This document shows positions 10,856 to 23,968 of a stretch of DNA of 64,000 nucleotides, in pieces (position 1 is the stretch's first letter; each line of letters begins with the position of its first letter). This DNA comes from Hydractinia symbiolongicarpus (taxonomy: Eukaryota > Cnidaria > Hydrozoa > Anthoathecata > Hydractiniidae): positions 22,685,001-22,749,000 of the forward strand of contig NC_079875.1 of assembly GCF_029227915.1 (NCBI RefSeq). Direction: 5' to 3'. A program made the position numbers and the translations under genes. Below the pieces are notes generated by a model. It saw only the letters and a list, made by a program, of their open reading frames with translations, did not search any database and was not told the origin of the DNA.

Positions 10856-11443
10856 AATATTGTCAGTTCAGGAGTTATCAGACTAATTTTATTAAAAAAG
10901 TGGCCAAAGCTTACCCAGGTATGAACAGGTGTTGTTTGCACCCTTGTACACAATTAGGCTTTCAGGTTGTAAGCCTTGGGTGCAGTTTTAGTGAAGTTTA
11001 CTGGGGTGAATACACCAGTAAAAATTTGGCTGTAAAGTGAAGGTCTTTCTGTAAGCTTTTTTTCAGAATTTTATGTGGTCTAAGTAAGGCAAGATAAGCC
11101 AAGTGTGCACTGCCAACAGCCTATTTCGGAGTTCCACGCCTCTCCGCCAGCTAAATTGTTGCTCTTCTGTCCTGCAAAATATTTGATTTTTCATGTCGGT
11201 GTCAGTTCACTAATTGCACCAGTTCTGCTTGTGTAAGCTGCAAAATTTCTTAGTATTTTTTGTTTCTTTTTGTTTTGTTTGTGTTTTTCGGGGTTTTTTC
11301 GGTTTCTTTCTGTTTTTAATTTTTGACCAAACTTTTAAAAATCTGTGCATAAATTTTGCCACCAAAACTTTATCCACCTAACCATTCTGAACATAATGTA
11401 CATTTTCCTTTTATTATTCATTTAGTTATACGAAGAGAGTAAA
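10856..11443. other. Upstream region of SUGP1
   Basis: It ends in an acceptor-like TTTAG at 11421-11425, 19 bp before the start codon, so a separate 5-prime UTR exon probably lies upstream. I could not place that exon or the promoter. Confidence 0.35.
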
Positions 11444-14329
11444 ATGTCTAAATTTCAAAAGGAACAACAATCTCATGTTGAATTTCTTAAAAAGCAAAAG
11501 GAAGAATTTTTGGCCAGTGTAAAAGAAAAAGCAGTCCCTGATTCAAAAGTAAACACTACCCACAAGTTGCCTTTTGCAAATGATGGCAGCTTCTTGGAGA
11601 GATTCAAAGCAATGCAGCAAGAAATGCAGGCAACATCGTCATCACCTGAGGCAAAAACTAAAATTGCAATCAAGCCGTCAAAACCAACAAAACCAAACCC
11701 TAAATTAAAGAAACCAGCCTCGATATTCTCTACAGATAACGAGGAAGGTATGATTCCCAAACTTGGAGATATTTTTAGAAAAGTGTTTTATACAACCGTG
11801 CATTTCATTTGTACATCTGTGAAAGCACCGTTAAAGTTCTTATTTAGTGAGTGAAAATGCAGATAGCGATTATGACATAGCAAGAAAACTGGCAGAGAGG
11901 GTTGCTCATGAAGGCTTCCAAGCAGAAGCAGAAGCACGTTTGAGTAACAAAAACGATACTCGATACAGGTATACATCATTATTCGTAATACTTTCTTCAT
12001 TTTATTTTCTTGGTTAGTGTTTGATAATGCTCCAAAATGAAATGCTCACTACTTTAAAGGAAGAAACTTTTGCTAGTAAAATTATTCACAAAATCAAGAA
12101 AGATTTTACAAATGACCCCTTTTAAATTTTTGTGCGAGAAATACTTTTAGAGGAATGAATTTTTGCAATAAAGACAGGAGGTTAGAAAATAGCGTTGAAA
12201 ATTACCATAAAAATTACCAAAAAAAAAATTAAAAAAATTTAATTTTGATCAATTTAAAGAGATTTTAACAATTTAGTTTTTTAATAAACAATGCCAAATT
12301 TAAAAAATCGACCCAGTAATGACCAAATTTTTAAACAATTGCTAAACAATTTGGGTTGAATAAGTGATAATAAATAATAGTATCAATGAAATAAATGATT
12401 TGAAAATAAACAATTTGCCTAATGAATTTACCCAGGTAAACAATTGCTCAACAACTTTTGTGGGACGTTTTTTTCCGAAGTAGCTAAACAATTTTTGGGG
12501 GCGAAGTGCAAAAAAACAAGTTTTCTTTTTATCCCATAAAGAGATTTAAAAATCGTGATAATTAACTTTCACGAATAGCTATTCAAGATTTTAAGGAAAT
12601 AAGCATTTCTGCATGTCAATATTACTAAATGGCAGAAGTTTCTTTCTTTAAAGTATGTTTACTTTATAAAGGATTTATGGTTTAGATTTTTATTTGATAC
12701 ATCCGATCGTGTTGCCAAATTTTACCAGGAAGAGATTAGAAGACACAAATCTAATGCTGGCAAGAAAAGACGATGGGATGAAGATTCAACTTCTGCTGCT
12801 TCTTCATCTTTTGAACAAAAACCTTTAGCTGAAGCTTTATCGGCACCAGGTGATTTTGCCTCAGAATTTGAAAAAGCAAAAGCATTGGTACGTGCCAAAG
12901 CGGCTGCATTGCTTAGTGGAGGTGCAGCTGTTGCTAGTGAAGAAGAAAAGAAACGACAGAAAGATATTGAAGAACAACGAATGGTAAGTTGAGCTAGGTC
13001 AAAAGTTAATGGTGTCAACCCAACTGCAATTTATGCTGCATGCTATATTTTCACAGCAAGCTGTTGTCTTGCACGAGTTGGATTATTTTTATACGCATTT
13101 AAAACTCCAGTGGAATAATTTCTAAACATAATTTTTGAAGTTGAAGTACGTTGGAATATTATAATTGTAAAATTAAATACTAAGGCGTGAAAATGTCAGC
13201 AGATTGTTATCTTGTTAGTTTTTTTGGTAGATGCAAAACATTTACAGAAAAGTTATTGAACAGCAGATGGCAGATGCTCAAGCATCAAGTAAAAAGAAGA
13301 AGAAAAAGACAGACAAGCCAAAATATGAATATGACTCCGACGAAGATGTGGAAGGTGGAACATGGGAGCACAAAAAAAGAATTGCCGAAATGCAAAAAAC
13401 ACAAGGTTAAACTCTTTCTGCGAGAGAACTTTTTAAATAGGGAAATCGATCAACCAATTATTTTTACACTAGAAAGAATTAAGACTATTTACAATACAAA
13501 TTTTTCTACCTATACCATTTCTTTAGAATGGGCAATGGATCTTACGTCTAACGCCAAAGGAAAACATCACCTCGCAGATTTCTTGCCGCCTGAAGAGTTG
13601 GAGAAGTTCATGGAACAAGTGAAAGCAGTGAAAGAAGGCCGCGAAGCAGACTTCTCCGATTATTCTAAATACCGTATTCAAGACGACAATATTGGTTATA
13701 AAATGCTGAAAAAAGCTGGTTGGGAGGAAGGATCTGGTTTGGGGTCCAAGGGAGAAGGAATCACACAGCCTGTCAATAAGTCAGTATTCGCTCTTTACTA
13801 GTTGTCTTTACTATGTAGTTGTCGGGTTTATGTTTTGTTTGCGGAAAATAAATAAAAATGTTTTTCAATTAATTCGAGAATCGGCCATTAATAGTTTGGT
13901 ACACATCGTCGTCGTTTATGTTTTAAAATGTTGACATCGTTACTCACATCTTTTATTTGCTTTCAGAGGGAAAACTTCGTTTCATCAGGCCGGTGTTGGG
14001 GCAGAAAAAGTATCAGAGGTGAAAAAGGAAGACAACGAGTTCGAATTATACAGAAAGCGAATGATGCTGTCTTATAAATTCCGCCCAAATCCGCTGGTAA
14101 GTCTCCCGCATGATCCTCCCCCAACTATCTTGTAGTGTGACTTTTTTCTTATATTAAGTCGATTAAATACGCCTAAATTTGTCTGAACATAAAGAATTGA
14201 CCCTGTGCATTTTTTTTGCTTGTTGTTTAATTTTAGTTTTTTAGTGTGCATAATTGAACCGTTTTCACTGAAAATTATGTTTTATGTGTGTTTTTTGTTT
14301 AGAATAATCCTCGGCGACCGTATTATTAG
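11444..14329 (+). CDS. sugp1: SURP and G-patch domain protein 1 (splicing factor)
   Basis: Nuclear pre-mRNA splicing factor; in mammals SUGP1 works with SF3B1 at branch-site selection and uses its G-patch to activate a DEAH helicase. Exons: 11444-11747, 11848-11968, 12686-12983, 13231-13405, 13527-13779, 13967-14096, 14303-14329; 1308 nt, 435 aa. The N-terminus has FANDGSFLERF. One SURP-like segment spans about residues 108-165 (DYDIARKLAERVAHEG ... RFLFDTSDRVAKFYQEEI, split by intron 2). A KKRRW stretch follows, then DSDEDVEGGTWEHKKR and DFLPPEELEKFMEQVKAVKEG. The G-patch lies at about residues 354-395 (NIGYKMLKKAGWEEGSGLG). The final exon encodes only NNPRRPYY, identical to the animal consensus tail. 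Human SUGP1 has two SURP domains and about 645 residues; here I find one, so the protein is shorter. A missed exon in the 717-bp intron 2 cannot be excluded. Confidence 0.93.
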
Positions 14330-17215
14330 CATCAACTCAACATTGAAATTTATTTATCTAGTATGGTGGACGGTTCACGTCTCCTGTCCGCTTTATTTGT
14401 ACATAGTCATTAAAAAGATGTGATGAAATAATGTGTACTGTCTTTTTGCTTTCAAACACCAAAGTGTTGAATCCATCACTTCTAGATTTTAATTTGCGTA
14501 TGAAGTCTTACATTATATATTATTTCATTTTTTTTATAAGCAACCCCACTTTTTGATTCAGGGCTGGGGTTGATATGGAGTTTTAGAAATTCAGGACTAA
14601 AGTTGCTTAGTAGGTTGCTAAGGAAAAATCGACCTGGAAAAAGAAAGAAAGCACGCGACCACATAAACACTATCACTCCCTGAATTTTTGATAAATTGTC
14701 TGGTCTTTTTCATTTTAAAAGTTGCATGTGTTTGTGTTCTTATTTTTTCTATAGATATTTTTTTCTTCTTTTTCTTTATTGTTTTGACTAGCCGTCTGGA
14801 ACACATCTTAAAAGTGAATTTCAAAAAAAGTTTAATGCGCGGTGAAAATCTGTACAGCAGTATTTACCTTTAAAGGTACCTCTAAGTTAATTTGCAATCT
14901 GCATTTACTATTGAAATCTTAATTCAAATAGTCGCGAATAATCAACTTTTTGGTGTCTGCCTTGTATAATTTTTACTCGAGATCAAGAAACGTTTTTCTT
15001 TTTTTTATTATATCTCGTATTTTCTCTAATAAACACCCGGGCGCTTTTACATAGGGCACTTTATAAAATTATTTTTTAAGTAACAGGGGCGGATAAAAAA
15101 GGGTGGTGAAATAAAAATATGGTAACTTATTCAATAAAAACAGTGAAAAATATCATTTTAAAATATTTTTTAAAGTTTTTCTCCGGAGATTGACATTCAA
15201 CGTTTTGAAGGGCTTCTTGTCTAACTTCGAGGTTTTTCCACAATATTTATATTTAACAACAATTCAGCTTAACACTATTTTTGCACTTTTATGTTGTTAT
15301 TTATTAGAAAGACTGTGTATTTGATGAACTGTTTTGTAGTTTGCTTGTTAGATTACTCAGGTTAAGCCGTCGTTTTTCTAACTCACAGCCTGGTTAGTTG
15401 CTAGTCAAATCTCAGTGTCTTCTATACGCAAAGTTGGCGATAGACTCCGACGGTGGAAAAGCCATTGCGAGCTAGAACACTAGTGGGTAAAACGCAAGCA
15501 TCTTCTTGGTTGGTACCAAAATATCGTAAAAGAACCCATTGTAGATGGTAAGAACCCTACCGGAACCGAGTCAAAGACTACGTATTAATCTAAATTAGAC
15601 ATTTTTAGCTACTTCTACCAACAGCAAGACGGGATTCTAAGTTTTTGTAATATATAAACACATTAACCACATTCAGCATACATAGCATTGTAAGCCAGTA
15701 ACATGGCTAATGATAATACTTCCAAATGTACACGATAAAAAACCTGGCGTGACCATAATAAAAACTAAAAAAATCTATATCTCTGAACAACTGAAAATTT
15801 TATCAATGTGCGCGAAGGAGTTAGTATAACAAAAACTAGCAAACTTGAGTTAACTTTTAATAGCGGCTGGCTACAGTACAGAAAAACAAAACTTGAAAGT
15901 TTCCCATCGTCTATCAAGAAAAATAAACACACGTCAATCTCCACGCAAGCTTCGTCCACCATTTTACAACTCTACATGTACGCCGCCATTAATTTTCAGC
16001 ACTTCAAAATCACAAACCATTGTTATAAATAAGATTTAAGGTTTTTAAGAATTTATTTGACGTAAACAGCTTTGAATTATTGTTTTGAGGGCAGCGGCTA
16101 GTGTTTCCACAGTGACCGTGTTTTCTTCGAGTACCGGCACGTGAACAAAAAGAACTGGAGCCGAATTCGTTTGTAGAGAAGTATAGAATATGTATTCACA
16201 AAGATATCTAAAAAAAATAATTTACAGCTTAGATGACATCTGAATTTTAAAGGACCCCATAAAAACAAAAAGTTTCCATTATGACGATTTAGCGTAAATT
16301 ATACAGAATAACTTTGTTTACGGGACTCCATCTTACATTCTGTTTAATCGAAAATTGAAATAAATTAATAAAAATATTAAAACATCAAAAAAATGTGGAG
16401 AAGATATCTTATAAAAATTATGCCGAAGAGCGCTTGAAGTGTTTCCATTCGCGTAACGAAAGCTATCCGATGGATCACTTTCAAAAGTGGAGCGGAGAGA
16501 TATCTATCCGATACGTGTTTCATGCCGATGTGGTGCGTTTTTAATGGAAACAAACCCCCTATCCGATTTAGTTTTCAAAATGCAACGCTACGTTCCGGTT
16601 AAAATCGTCCTAATGGAAACGGAGTCTAAAGATGACTGACAAAGTTTAGTAGTCTTAGCTCTAGAGAGAAACAACGTTACCAATTTCAGAGATTTGGAAA
16701 CATGCCTTAAAGGTACCTTGAACTAATTATAGATCCACAGTTGGGATTGCGTTAAACTAAACTTTTTTGTGTGGCAAGCATTGCTGCGTGAATGCCATGA
16801 TTTGAGAGAGGAAAGAAAGCTGTTCAAAAATGCTTTTTTATATTACTATCTCAAGGCATCAACTAAATTGGACACATACCGTTTTTTGCATCCTCTATTC
16901 GAACTCAATCTAGTTGTACAAGCAGTTTTTTGAGTGATTTTCAAAATTTCACTTAGACAGGGGCAAAAGAAGCAATCCAACTGATTGTTTACAAGGATGG
17001 AGGTAAACTTGCTTACAAATTCCTACTAAAATTGATAAGGTTGATCTGGCCCTGCATTGACTACATATATATAGGGTTTTAACATGAATCACACCTTTGG
17101 TAAAAAAAGTAAAACAGCGCTGACAATAGTGTCCTTTTTATTTTTTTAAGAGGTTCTCAAAATAATTGACATCTCAAACGTTTTGAGACAATGAAGTGTT
17201 ATTTCAAACCCATAC
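14330..17215. other. Convergent intergenic region, gene content unresolved
   Basis: Between the SUGP1 stop and the last placed exon of the peptidase. It must contain the SUGP1 3-prime UTR and, if the peptidase is intact, its last exon(s) on the minus strand; I could not find the latter. At about 16438-16625 an inverted pair GTTTCCATT / AATGGAAAC bounds a possible MITE. No other gene is seen. Confidence 0.4.
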
Positions 17216-20200
17216 CTTCCAGCGTCAACGGATTTGACTATACATGGCATAGTGACACAAGCACATTCTTTAACAATTGTGTTGACATCAAGAGAGGTTA
17301 CTAGACATTCTACAAAAAAAAACTTTTTTCATTGTGCTGCTCTACACTTTCTTATCCAATTATCCTCCATCATTTGTGTCCAAACCAACTCAAACCAACT
17401 CAATCTTCTTATCTGGATAACACCTTTGATATCATTATCATTAGAAAATTTATATAAATATATATATTTATATAAATATATAAATGATAATCATGCAATC
17501 TACTGATTGTAAAAGTTTACAATTAGTAAAGAAAAACATTTTCAAAAAAGAAAAAAAATCGTAAACAGGAAAACCTTGTTGTGAATAGTCTGGGGTTACA
17601 AAAACCAGTAGTATCTTACGTGTATCTGACGTAGCTAATGGACCACAACATCCGTTTACATCAGGTCTTATGTAACCATTGGAGTGCGCACACGTCTCTA
17701 ACTGAATCTGACCAGGGACTAGAGATGACACACCGACATGAATGACAAGCTGAAATAAAAAATTAAACAAGGAATTACTTCTGTCAATTATTATTTATTT
17801 TTTTACTTTTTTTATCACAAAAAAAAGCAAACATAAAACTGTATACACTAAACCATTTTCCAAAATATCTATTTTTTACTTATACAACTACAACCTTAGA
17901 GTGTTGTCGTTAAGGCCATTCAATAATTACGAAACACCAAAATTAACCCTTTCTCCCCCAACCTTTGTAACGCTTCATAAAATATCTAGTAACCCCACCA
18001 GAGGTGAGAAACAAATTCAAGATGTAGATCATACACAAAAACAAAAGACATTCCCTGTTACATAACAAAGAGCTCTACCACAAATCACCCTCCTTCCTCC
18101 TAAATTTTTGTACCAGTGACCATACCAACCCCTCTCCCCCTCCCCCCGTACCCCTCAGGCATTACATAATTATTAAATATCCCTTTTTACCATACTTACT
18201 CGTGGTTGAAATTTATCCAACATGATGGGAATTTGTTCCTTAACATATTTGTATGCAACTGGGATTTCTTTTGTGATTAGCTGTGAAGGTCCATCCCAAA
18301 TATTTGATAGGGCCTGTAGATATATATTAAAACAAAGTCCAATTAAAATCAACACACAAAATCAAATCTGAGGGTTCTGTTTTTTTGAAAAGTGAGTAAC
18401 TTTCTGTTCAGAAAATGATTGTTAAATAGGTGCTGTAACCAAAATTTTAACATTGGGGGCCTATATAGAAAAATTAGATATATGAATTTCGCTTTATATA
18501 GTGGCTACTCTCAGCGCCTCCATGGTGGGCGGCGAGAGGGAAATTTTAAAATTTACATCTCTAGATTGGCGAAAAATGCCCTTCCAGACGTCAACGATCT
18601 CATGTTTTAATGTTTAAAATCACGATGAATGTTTCGAAATTTTTGTAATTTAGAAAAGCTGCATTGTTTAACTGGCATCAAAATTTAGATAAAAATTTCC
18701 ATCAGATAGAAAGAGTTACATATTTACATTAAACGAATACAATAATATAAAAAATGATAAAAACACTAGAAATTTTAAGGGTGCTGACACTTTTGTCCCC
18801 CAGTGGTTACGTCACTGAAAACAAAATCATTTTTTCAACATTTTCTGTTGTTGTTTGGTCGAATAAGCATGTTTGTAAAATAAGAATATTTTGAGCTTAT
18901 GAAAGATAAAAGTTTGCTAAGACTACCAAGTCCTGTTGTTACATTAAGTCAATACAGTTAAGTCAATTGTTCAGGTCAATGATTGTAGAAAAAATGGGAC
19001 GAGGTTGAAAACAATCATGTCTGTAAAATAAGGTCTGTATGATAGAGTTATTCTATAGTTGTTATTTTAAGACAAAACACACGACAATGTAAATGCATTA
19101 AACAATCAGTAAAATTATTACAACAAGCTAGTGAATAATGCTGGCTGACAAAATCCAGTAAACCAAGACATATATATATTAAGACAGGCTGGTCTTGTTA
19201 ACAAAAAGATAATATTTTAAAACAAAAGGGGAATGGACATGTGAAAAGCACATTGGACAGTTCACCACAACAATAAATTCGCAATATTTTTTTAATTTTT
19301 GTATCTGAACATGCTATCACTAAAAAGCATAGCTAAAATCTTAGTCAAATTATGTTGAAACAAGACAGCTATTTCTGAATTTCTTGTGGTGGTGAAATAA
19401 CATAGACTATTTTTATATTTGATTCATGCTAAAGTTCACTTATCAATGTTCGGACTGGAATTTTGACTTGGATCATGGGTTATTTGGTTTTAACTATTTA
19501 AGAGTTTGGAATTTAAAGGAAGGTAAGGGAACCTTGGTTTTTATATGAAGGCTCCAGACATAATCGCCTGATTTGAAATGTTAGTAAAGTATGTTTTACT
19601 TGAAAATCCAAATAATTAGAGGAACTTAACAAAAATTTGATCTTTAGCATTTCTTGTAGTTTTTTTTAGTTCCACCTCCTTTCTTATATGCATATCACAG
19701 ATCCTATCTGTGAGATTATGGCTGCTTCAAGAGATTGTCCCAAAATTTTATTGTCAAGGACATGTTCAAAAATATGAGGCAGTTTTTTGGCCAATTATGA
19801 ACATTTAGAGTGTATGTTACATAATTATCATTTTAAATGTCTTAGTCGCTATTGTAACAATTTGGTCATGTCTATCTCTTCAAGGAAGATAAAACTGCAA
19901 CAATCAGAAATTCCCGTGAAAGTTGGGCAATCTGTCAAAGAGAAATTAAGTGAAACATAATAAACAAAAAAATGATAATAAAGTAACAAGCTTTTCTTTT
20001 AAAAAAATGACACTAGCCTAATAAAGTCAAGAAAAATAATGGAAAAAGACTGGTTTTCGAACTAATGAAAGTTCCGGTTGTTACTATCATAAATACAACA
20101 TTATTTGCTTCAAAAACAAAAAAATGATAATTTTGTAACACTTTGAAAGAAAAAAAAGTTACTTTTTTATCAACATTTATCCAAGAAATCATAAATATGA

Positions 20201-23200
20201 TAATAAGGTAACAGAAATCACGCCTCATTAGAAATCTCCCAGATCTGTATATGTTACAAAATCATCATTAAAAGCAAAAGTAGATTGCTTTTATTAAGAC
20301 ATATTTCTTCTAATGGATGCCTAAAACCCTGTAGTAGGGCACAGAAACAAAAAAAAATCATTTCTGAGTTCTTAAATGACACAGAAATGATAATTTTGTA
20401 ACAAAAGTAGAGCAAACTTATTTACTAAACTAGTTGATAAAGACCGTGGAAAAATCCACAAAGGCGCAGAAGAACAATGGAAATATAGGTTGCTTTAGAT
20501 TTTTTGCTGACGTCAGCAGTGCATATACAAAAAAAATTTTGTGAAATTTAGTCATTTGTTGTCTGCAATGTGTAGAGGTTGGAACGCTGATCAAAATAAT
20601 GTATAGTATCGTATGTTTTTGACAAACGCCTAAGAAGATATAAGGGTTTAAAAATTTTGCTGATGTCAGCAAAGTCCCCACCAAAAGTTTCAAAAACAAT
20701 TCGTAACACCCGTTGCATTCATCATATAGATCTTGAAACGCTGATCAAGAAAATGTATAGGAACATAAACTTTTGACAAATGGTTGCAGAGATATTGGGG
20801 TTTGTATGTTTTGTGACGATGTCATCAACCCATCCATTCCGAAACGGATTCGGAGACCCAAGTTTGTGAAACTTACCCAAATTGGTCCCAGGTGGTCCCT
20901 AGTTACCCACGCGGTGAAAAATCATTGACATCACCACCTCGTTTCCAAGTTATTTGGCCTCAAAGTTTTAAGTGCACTGTAACAGCTTCATTAATTTAAT
21001 ATAGGATATTGACGTTAAAGTAGTGTTATTGACGTTGCACCGTAACGTCAGAAAATTTAACATATTAGACATGAATTTTTCGGTTACTTCAAAGAAAATT
21101 TCGGTAAGATCAAAGGAAAATGAACATATCCACTTTGCCTATTACAGAGACACAGAACTGGCGTATTATTATATAGACTAGTCAATAAGGCCCGTGGAAA
21201 AATCCACTAAGGCGCAGAAGAACAATGGAAAATTAGGTTGCTTTAGATTTTTTGCTGACGTCAACAGTGCATATACAAAAAGAAAATTGGTGAAATTTAA
21301 TCATTTGTTGTCTGTAATGTGCAGAGGTTAAAACGCTGATCAAAATAATGTATAGTATCGTATGTTTTTGAAAAGAGCCTAAGGAGATATAGGGTATAAA
21401 AATTTTGCTGACGTCAGCAAAGTTCCTACCAAAAGTTCCAAAGAAAAATTTCTTCACAAATTCGTACACCCGTTGCATTCATCGTATAGATCTTGAAATG
21501 TGATCAAGAAAATGTATAGGAACATGAACTTTTGACAAACGGTTGCAGAGATATTGGGGTTTGTAGGTTTTGTGATGACGCCATCAACCCGTCCATTCCG
21601 AAACGGATTCAAGGACCCAGGTTTGGGAAACTTACCCAAATTGGTCCCAGGTGGTCCCTAGTTACCCACGCGGTGAAAAATCATTGACGTCACCACCTCG
21701 TTTCCAAGTTATTTGGCCTCAAAGTTTTAAGTGCACTGTAACGGCTTCAATAATTTAATATAGGATATTGACGTTAAAGTAATATTATTGACGTCGCGCC
21801 GTAACGTCAGAAAATTTAACATATTGGATATGCATTTTTCGGCAACATCAAAGGAAAATGACGATATCCACTTTGCCTGTTACAGACACACGGAACTGGC
21901 GTATTATTATATAGACTAAAGGCCCGTGGAAAAATCCACTTAGGCAGGATAACAGAGAAAAACAACCGTCATTTAAATTTTGATGACGTCAGCAGAGACA
22001 TGTCAGAACACAAAATGTTTTTTTTCAGAAATGTGTATGCCTTCATCGTATAGATTTTGAAACGCTGAGCAAGAAAATGTATAGGATCATGTACTTTTGA
22101 CAAACGGTTGCAGAGATATAAGGGTTTAAAGGTTTTTTAATGACGTCATCAACCCGTCCATTCCGAAACGGATTCGGGGACCCAGGTTTGGGAAAATTAC
22201 CCAAATTGGTCCAAGGTGGTCCCTAGTTACCCACGCGGTGAAAAATCATTGACGTCACCACCTCGTTTCCAAGTTATTTGGCCTTAAAGTTTTAGGTGCA
22301 CTGTAATGGCTTCATTAATTTAATATAGGATATTGACGTTAAAGTAGTGTTATTTTCGTCGCGTCGTAACGTCAGAAAATTTAACATATTAGACATGCAT
22401 TTTTCGGCAACATCAAAGGAAATTTTGGTAAGATCAAAGGAAAAGGAACATATCCACTTTGCCTGTTACAGACACACGGAACTGGCGTATTATTATAGAG
22501 ATATTCTATCCACATTATGTGCAATGGCTTCTTTTCAAATACAATGCAATGGTTTCTCTTAAAAATCAAATCTCCATTATCAGATATACTATATTTCTGC
22601 TCACATCTACCTTTCAAGTGTTTATAAAAAATAAAAATTATTCTATTCTTTGTAATGACTTCTTCATTCATTCAATGCAATGGTTTCTCTGAGAAAACAG
22701 ATTGATTTCTTCCATCTGTTATGTGTATGTATGTGTCTGTACTACTTATATTTATACTGCACCAAAATATGAAAAATAAGCTACTTATGAACTTTCCCAT
22801 TACAGTATCACCTTCTATATACATTTCAATCAATGATTGTTACAAGGTTATCATTCCATGTCTTGAACCTAAAAGAGCTTTCTGTTACTCAAATATCAAT
22901 CTGATTTAATTCAAATATTGTATAGTAACCTTCAGGTTTTGGATAATGTTGATTACATAAAATGTTTTAAAATATTTTAAAATTTTTGCCTGTTACTTCA
23001 TTATCAGCATTTTGCTTTGCAATGCCATTACAGATTTGTGCGATGAAGAATAATTGGTATGTTCAAAGCCATTGTATTATGATTCTTTGTCTTTTACCCA
23101 CTTTTTTCCACTATTAATGCAGATTATGATACAAATGTAACATTGTTACTTTTTTATCATAAATGTGCTCTGAAAGCATTAATATGCGGAATAAAAGTAT

Positions 23201-23968
23201 CTTGAACTATTCATAATGACTAGTTTTACCTATTTACAAAATTGATGATAAAAAGATGTTTCTTCTGATTTTAGCAATGTTCACATTGCTGCCTCATATT
23301 TTTGAACATGTCCTCAACTGGTCTAGAAATAATCTCTGTTTCTGGGGCCAAGAAAGACAAAAGAACTGTTTTGTTTGACACTACATGGAATCACAGTCCC
23401 GATATTTACTTGTGCACGCATTTAAGTGATTACATAATGCCTGATGTGCGCACAGAAATGGATGTACAAATGAAAAAAAACAAAGCGGAAAAGTTACCTC
23501 CATTTCTGTGCGTTCAGGAAAAACACGGCACTATGATTGAGTGTATTAAGTTCATCAAAATAAATTTTGATTCGAGAGTTCTTCTTTTTTAGAGGATGAA
23601 AGGTTTTTGTTCCTATTCTTAGATAAAATCTCCATATTATTTTGGAGACAAAAAAATTTCTAAATAAGCAAATTGGCTATGTATTATATTACACTTTTCT
23701 TTTCCTCTTACACATTTGCCTCCCACCAGCAATGATAGTCAAGGTGTTTGTTACAAAAAAACATTTAATTTCTAACCTTTACAGCCAGCCAACTTGGATT
23801 AACAGAATGCTCTCCAAAAGATCCAAAACCTAAAAATATTTAAAATGACATGTTACGGCACAAGTAAGCAACGAAAATCTTAAGTATTTTCAACATTTTC
23901 ACAGAAAGTAAATTAACGAAAACAAAACCTGTGACAATTACTGTTTTTCCTTGTCCTTTGTGGGTCAT
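17216..23968 (-). CDS. pgpep1: Pyroglutamyl-peptidase I (partial; 3-prime exon not found)
   Basis: Cytosolic cysteine peptidase (family C15) that removes N-terminal pyroglutamate. Exons (minus): 23929-23968, 23777-23829, 18200-18313, 17620-17749, 17216-17309; 431 nt, about 143 residues, all junctions in phase. Protein: MTHKGQGKTVIVTG, GFGSFGEHSVNPSWLAVK, a segment containing KEIPVAYKYV, LVIHVGVSSL then QIQLETCAHSNGY (the Glu corresponds to the catalytic Glu of the family), and finally KSVDAGR. In the family the next residues carry the nucleophile Cys (YLC) and then the catalytic His (HVPP); these belong to a downstream exon of about 60 codons that I could not find above 14330. If the last intron is retained, the frame continues as RYGFEIT and stops near 17140 without either residue. 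Intron 2 is 5.5 kb and full of family A repeats. Head-to-head with IDH. Confidence 0.85.
18361..20426. other. Intronic spacer of the peptidase gene
   Basis: No exon or repeat recognised in this part of intron 2; AT-rich with short simple-sequence runs. Confidence 0.4.
20427..21177 (+). repeat. Repeat family A, array copy 1
   Basis: About 750 bp, opening with CCGTGGAAAAATCCAC and closing with ACAGAACTGGCGTATTATTA. It contains a TGACGTCAGC (20507) and TGATGTCAGC (20662) in two internal subunits, then the shared right-hand blocks. Same orientation as the copy at 127. Confidence 0.85.
21178..21914 (+). repeat. Repeat family A, array copy 2
   Basis: About 737 bp, directly abutting copy 1 (junction TATAGACTAGTCAATAAGG). 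Very close to copy 1 over its full length, so the array looks recent or homogenised. Contains TGACGTCAAC (21256), TGACGTCAGC (21409) and TTGACGTCACC (21685). Confidence 0.85.
21915..22497 (+). repeat. Repeat family A, array copy 3 (short)
   Basis: About 583 bp. It lacks one of the two internal subunits found in the longer copies but keeps both ends. Contains TGACGTCAGC (21982), ATGACGTCATC (22140) and TTGACGTCACC (22249). Confidence 0.8.
23302..23592 (+). other. Unassigned 96-codon open frame inside the peptidase intron
   Basis: Plus-strand frame on the strand opposite to the host gene; a possible acceptor TTTTAG lies just upstream (about 23275). The composition is protein-like and not low-complexity (SVSGAKKDKRTVLFDTTW, LPPFLCVQEKHGTMIECIKF). 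No family recognised. Could be a fragment of a mobile element or a single-exon small gene. Confidence 0.25.

Noticed and set aside
16961-17001. Exon-like plus-strand block TGAKEAIQLIVYKDG with acceptor and donor.
   Set aside because: Too short (about 15 codons), no partner exons on that strand, and no homology recognised.
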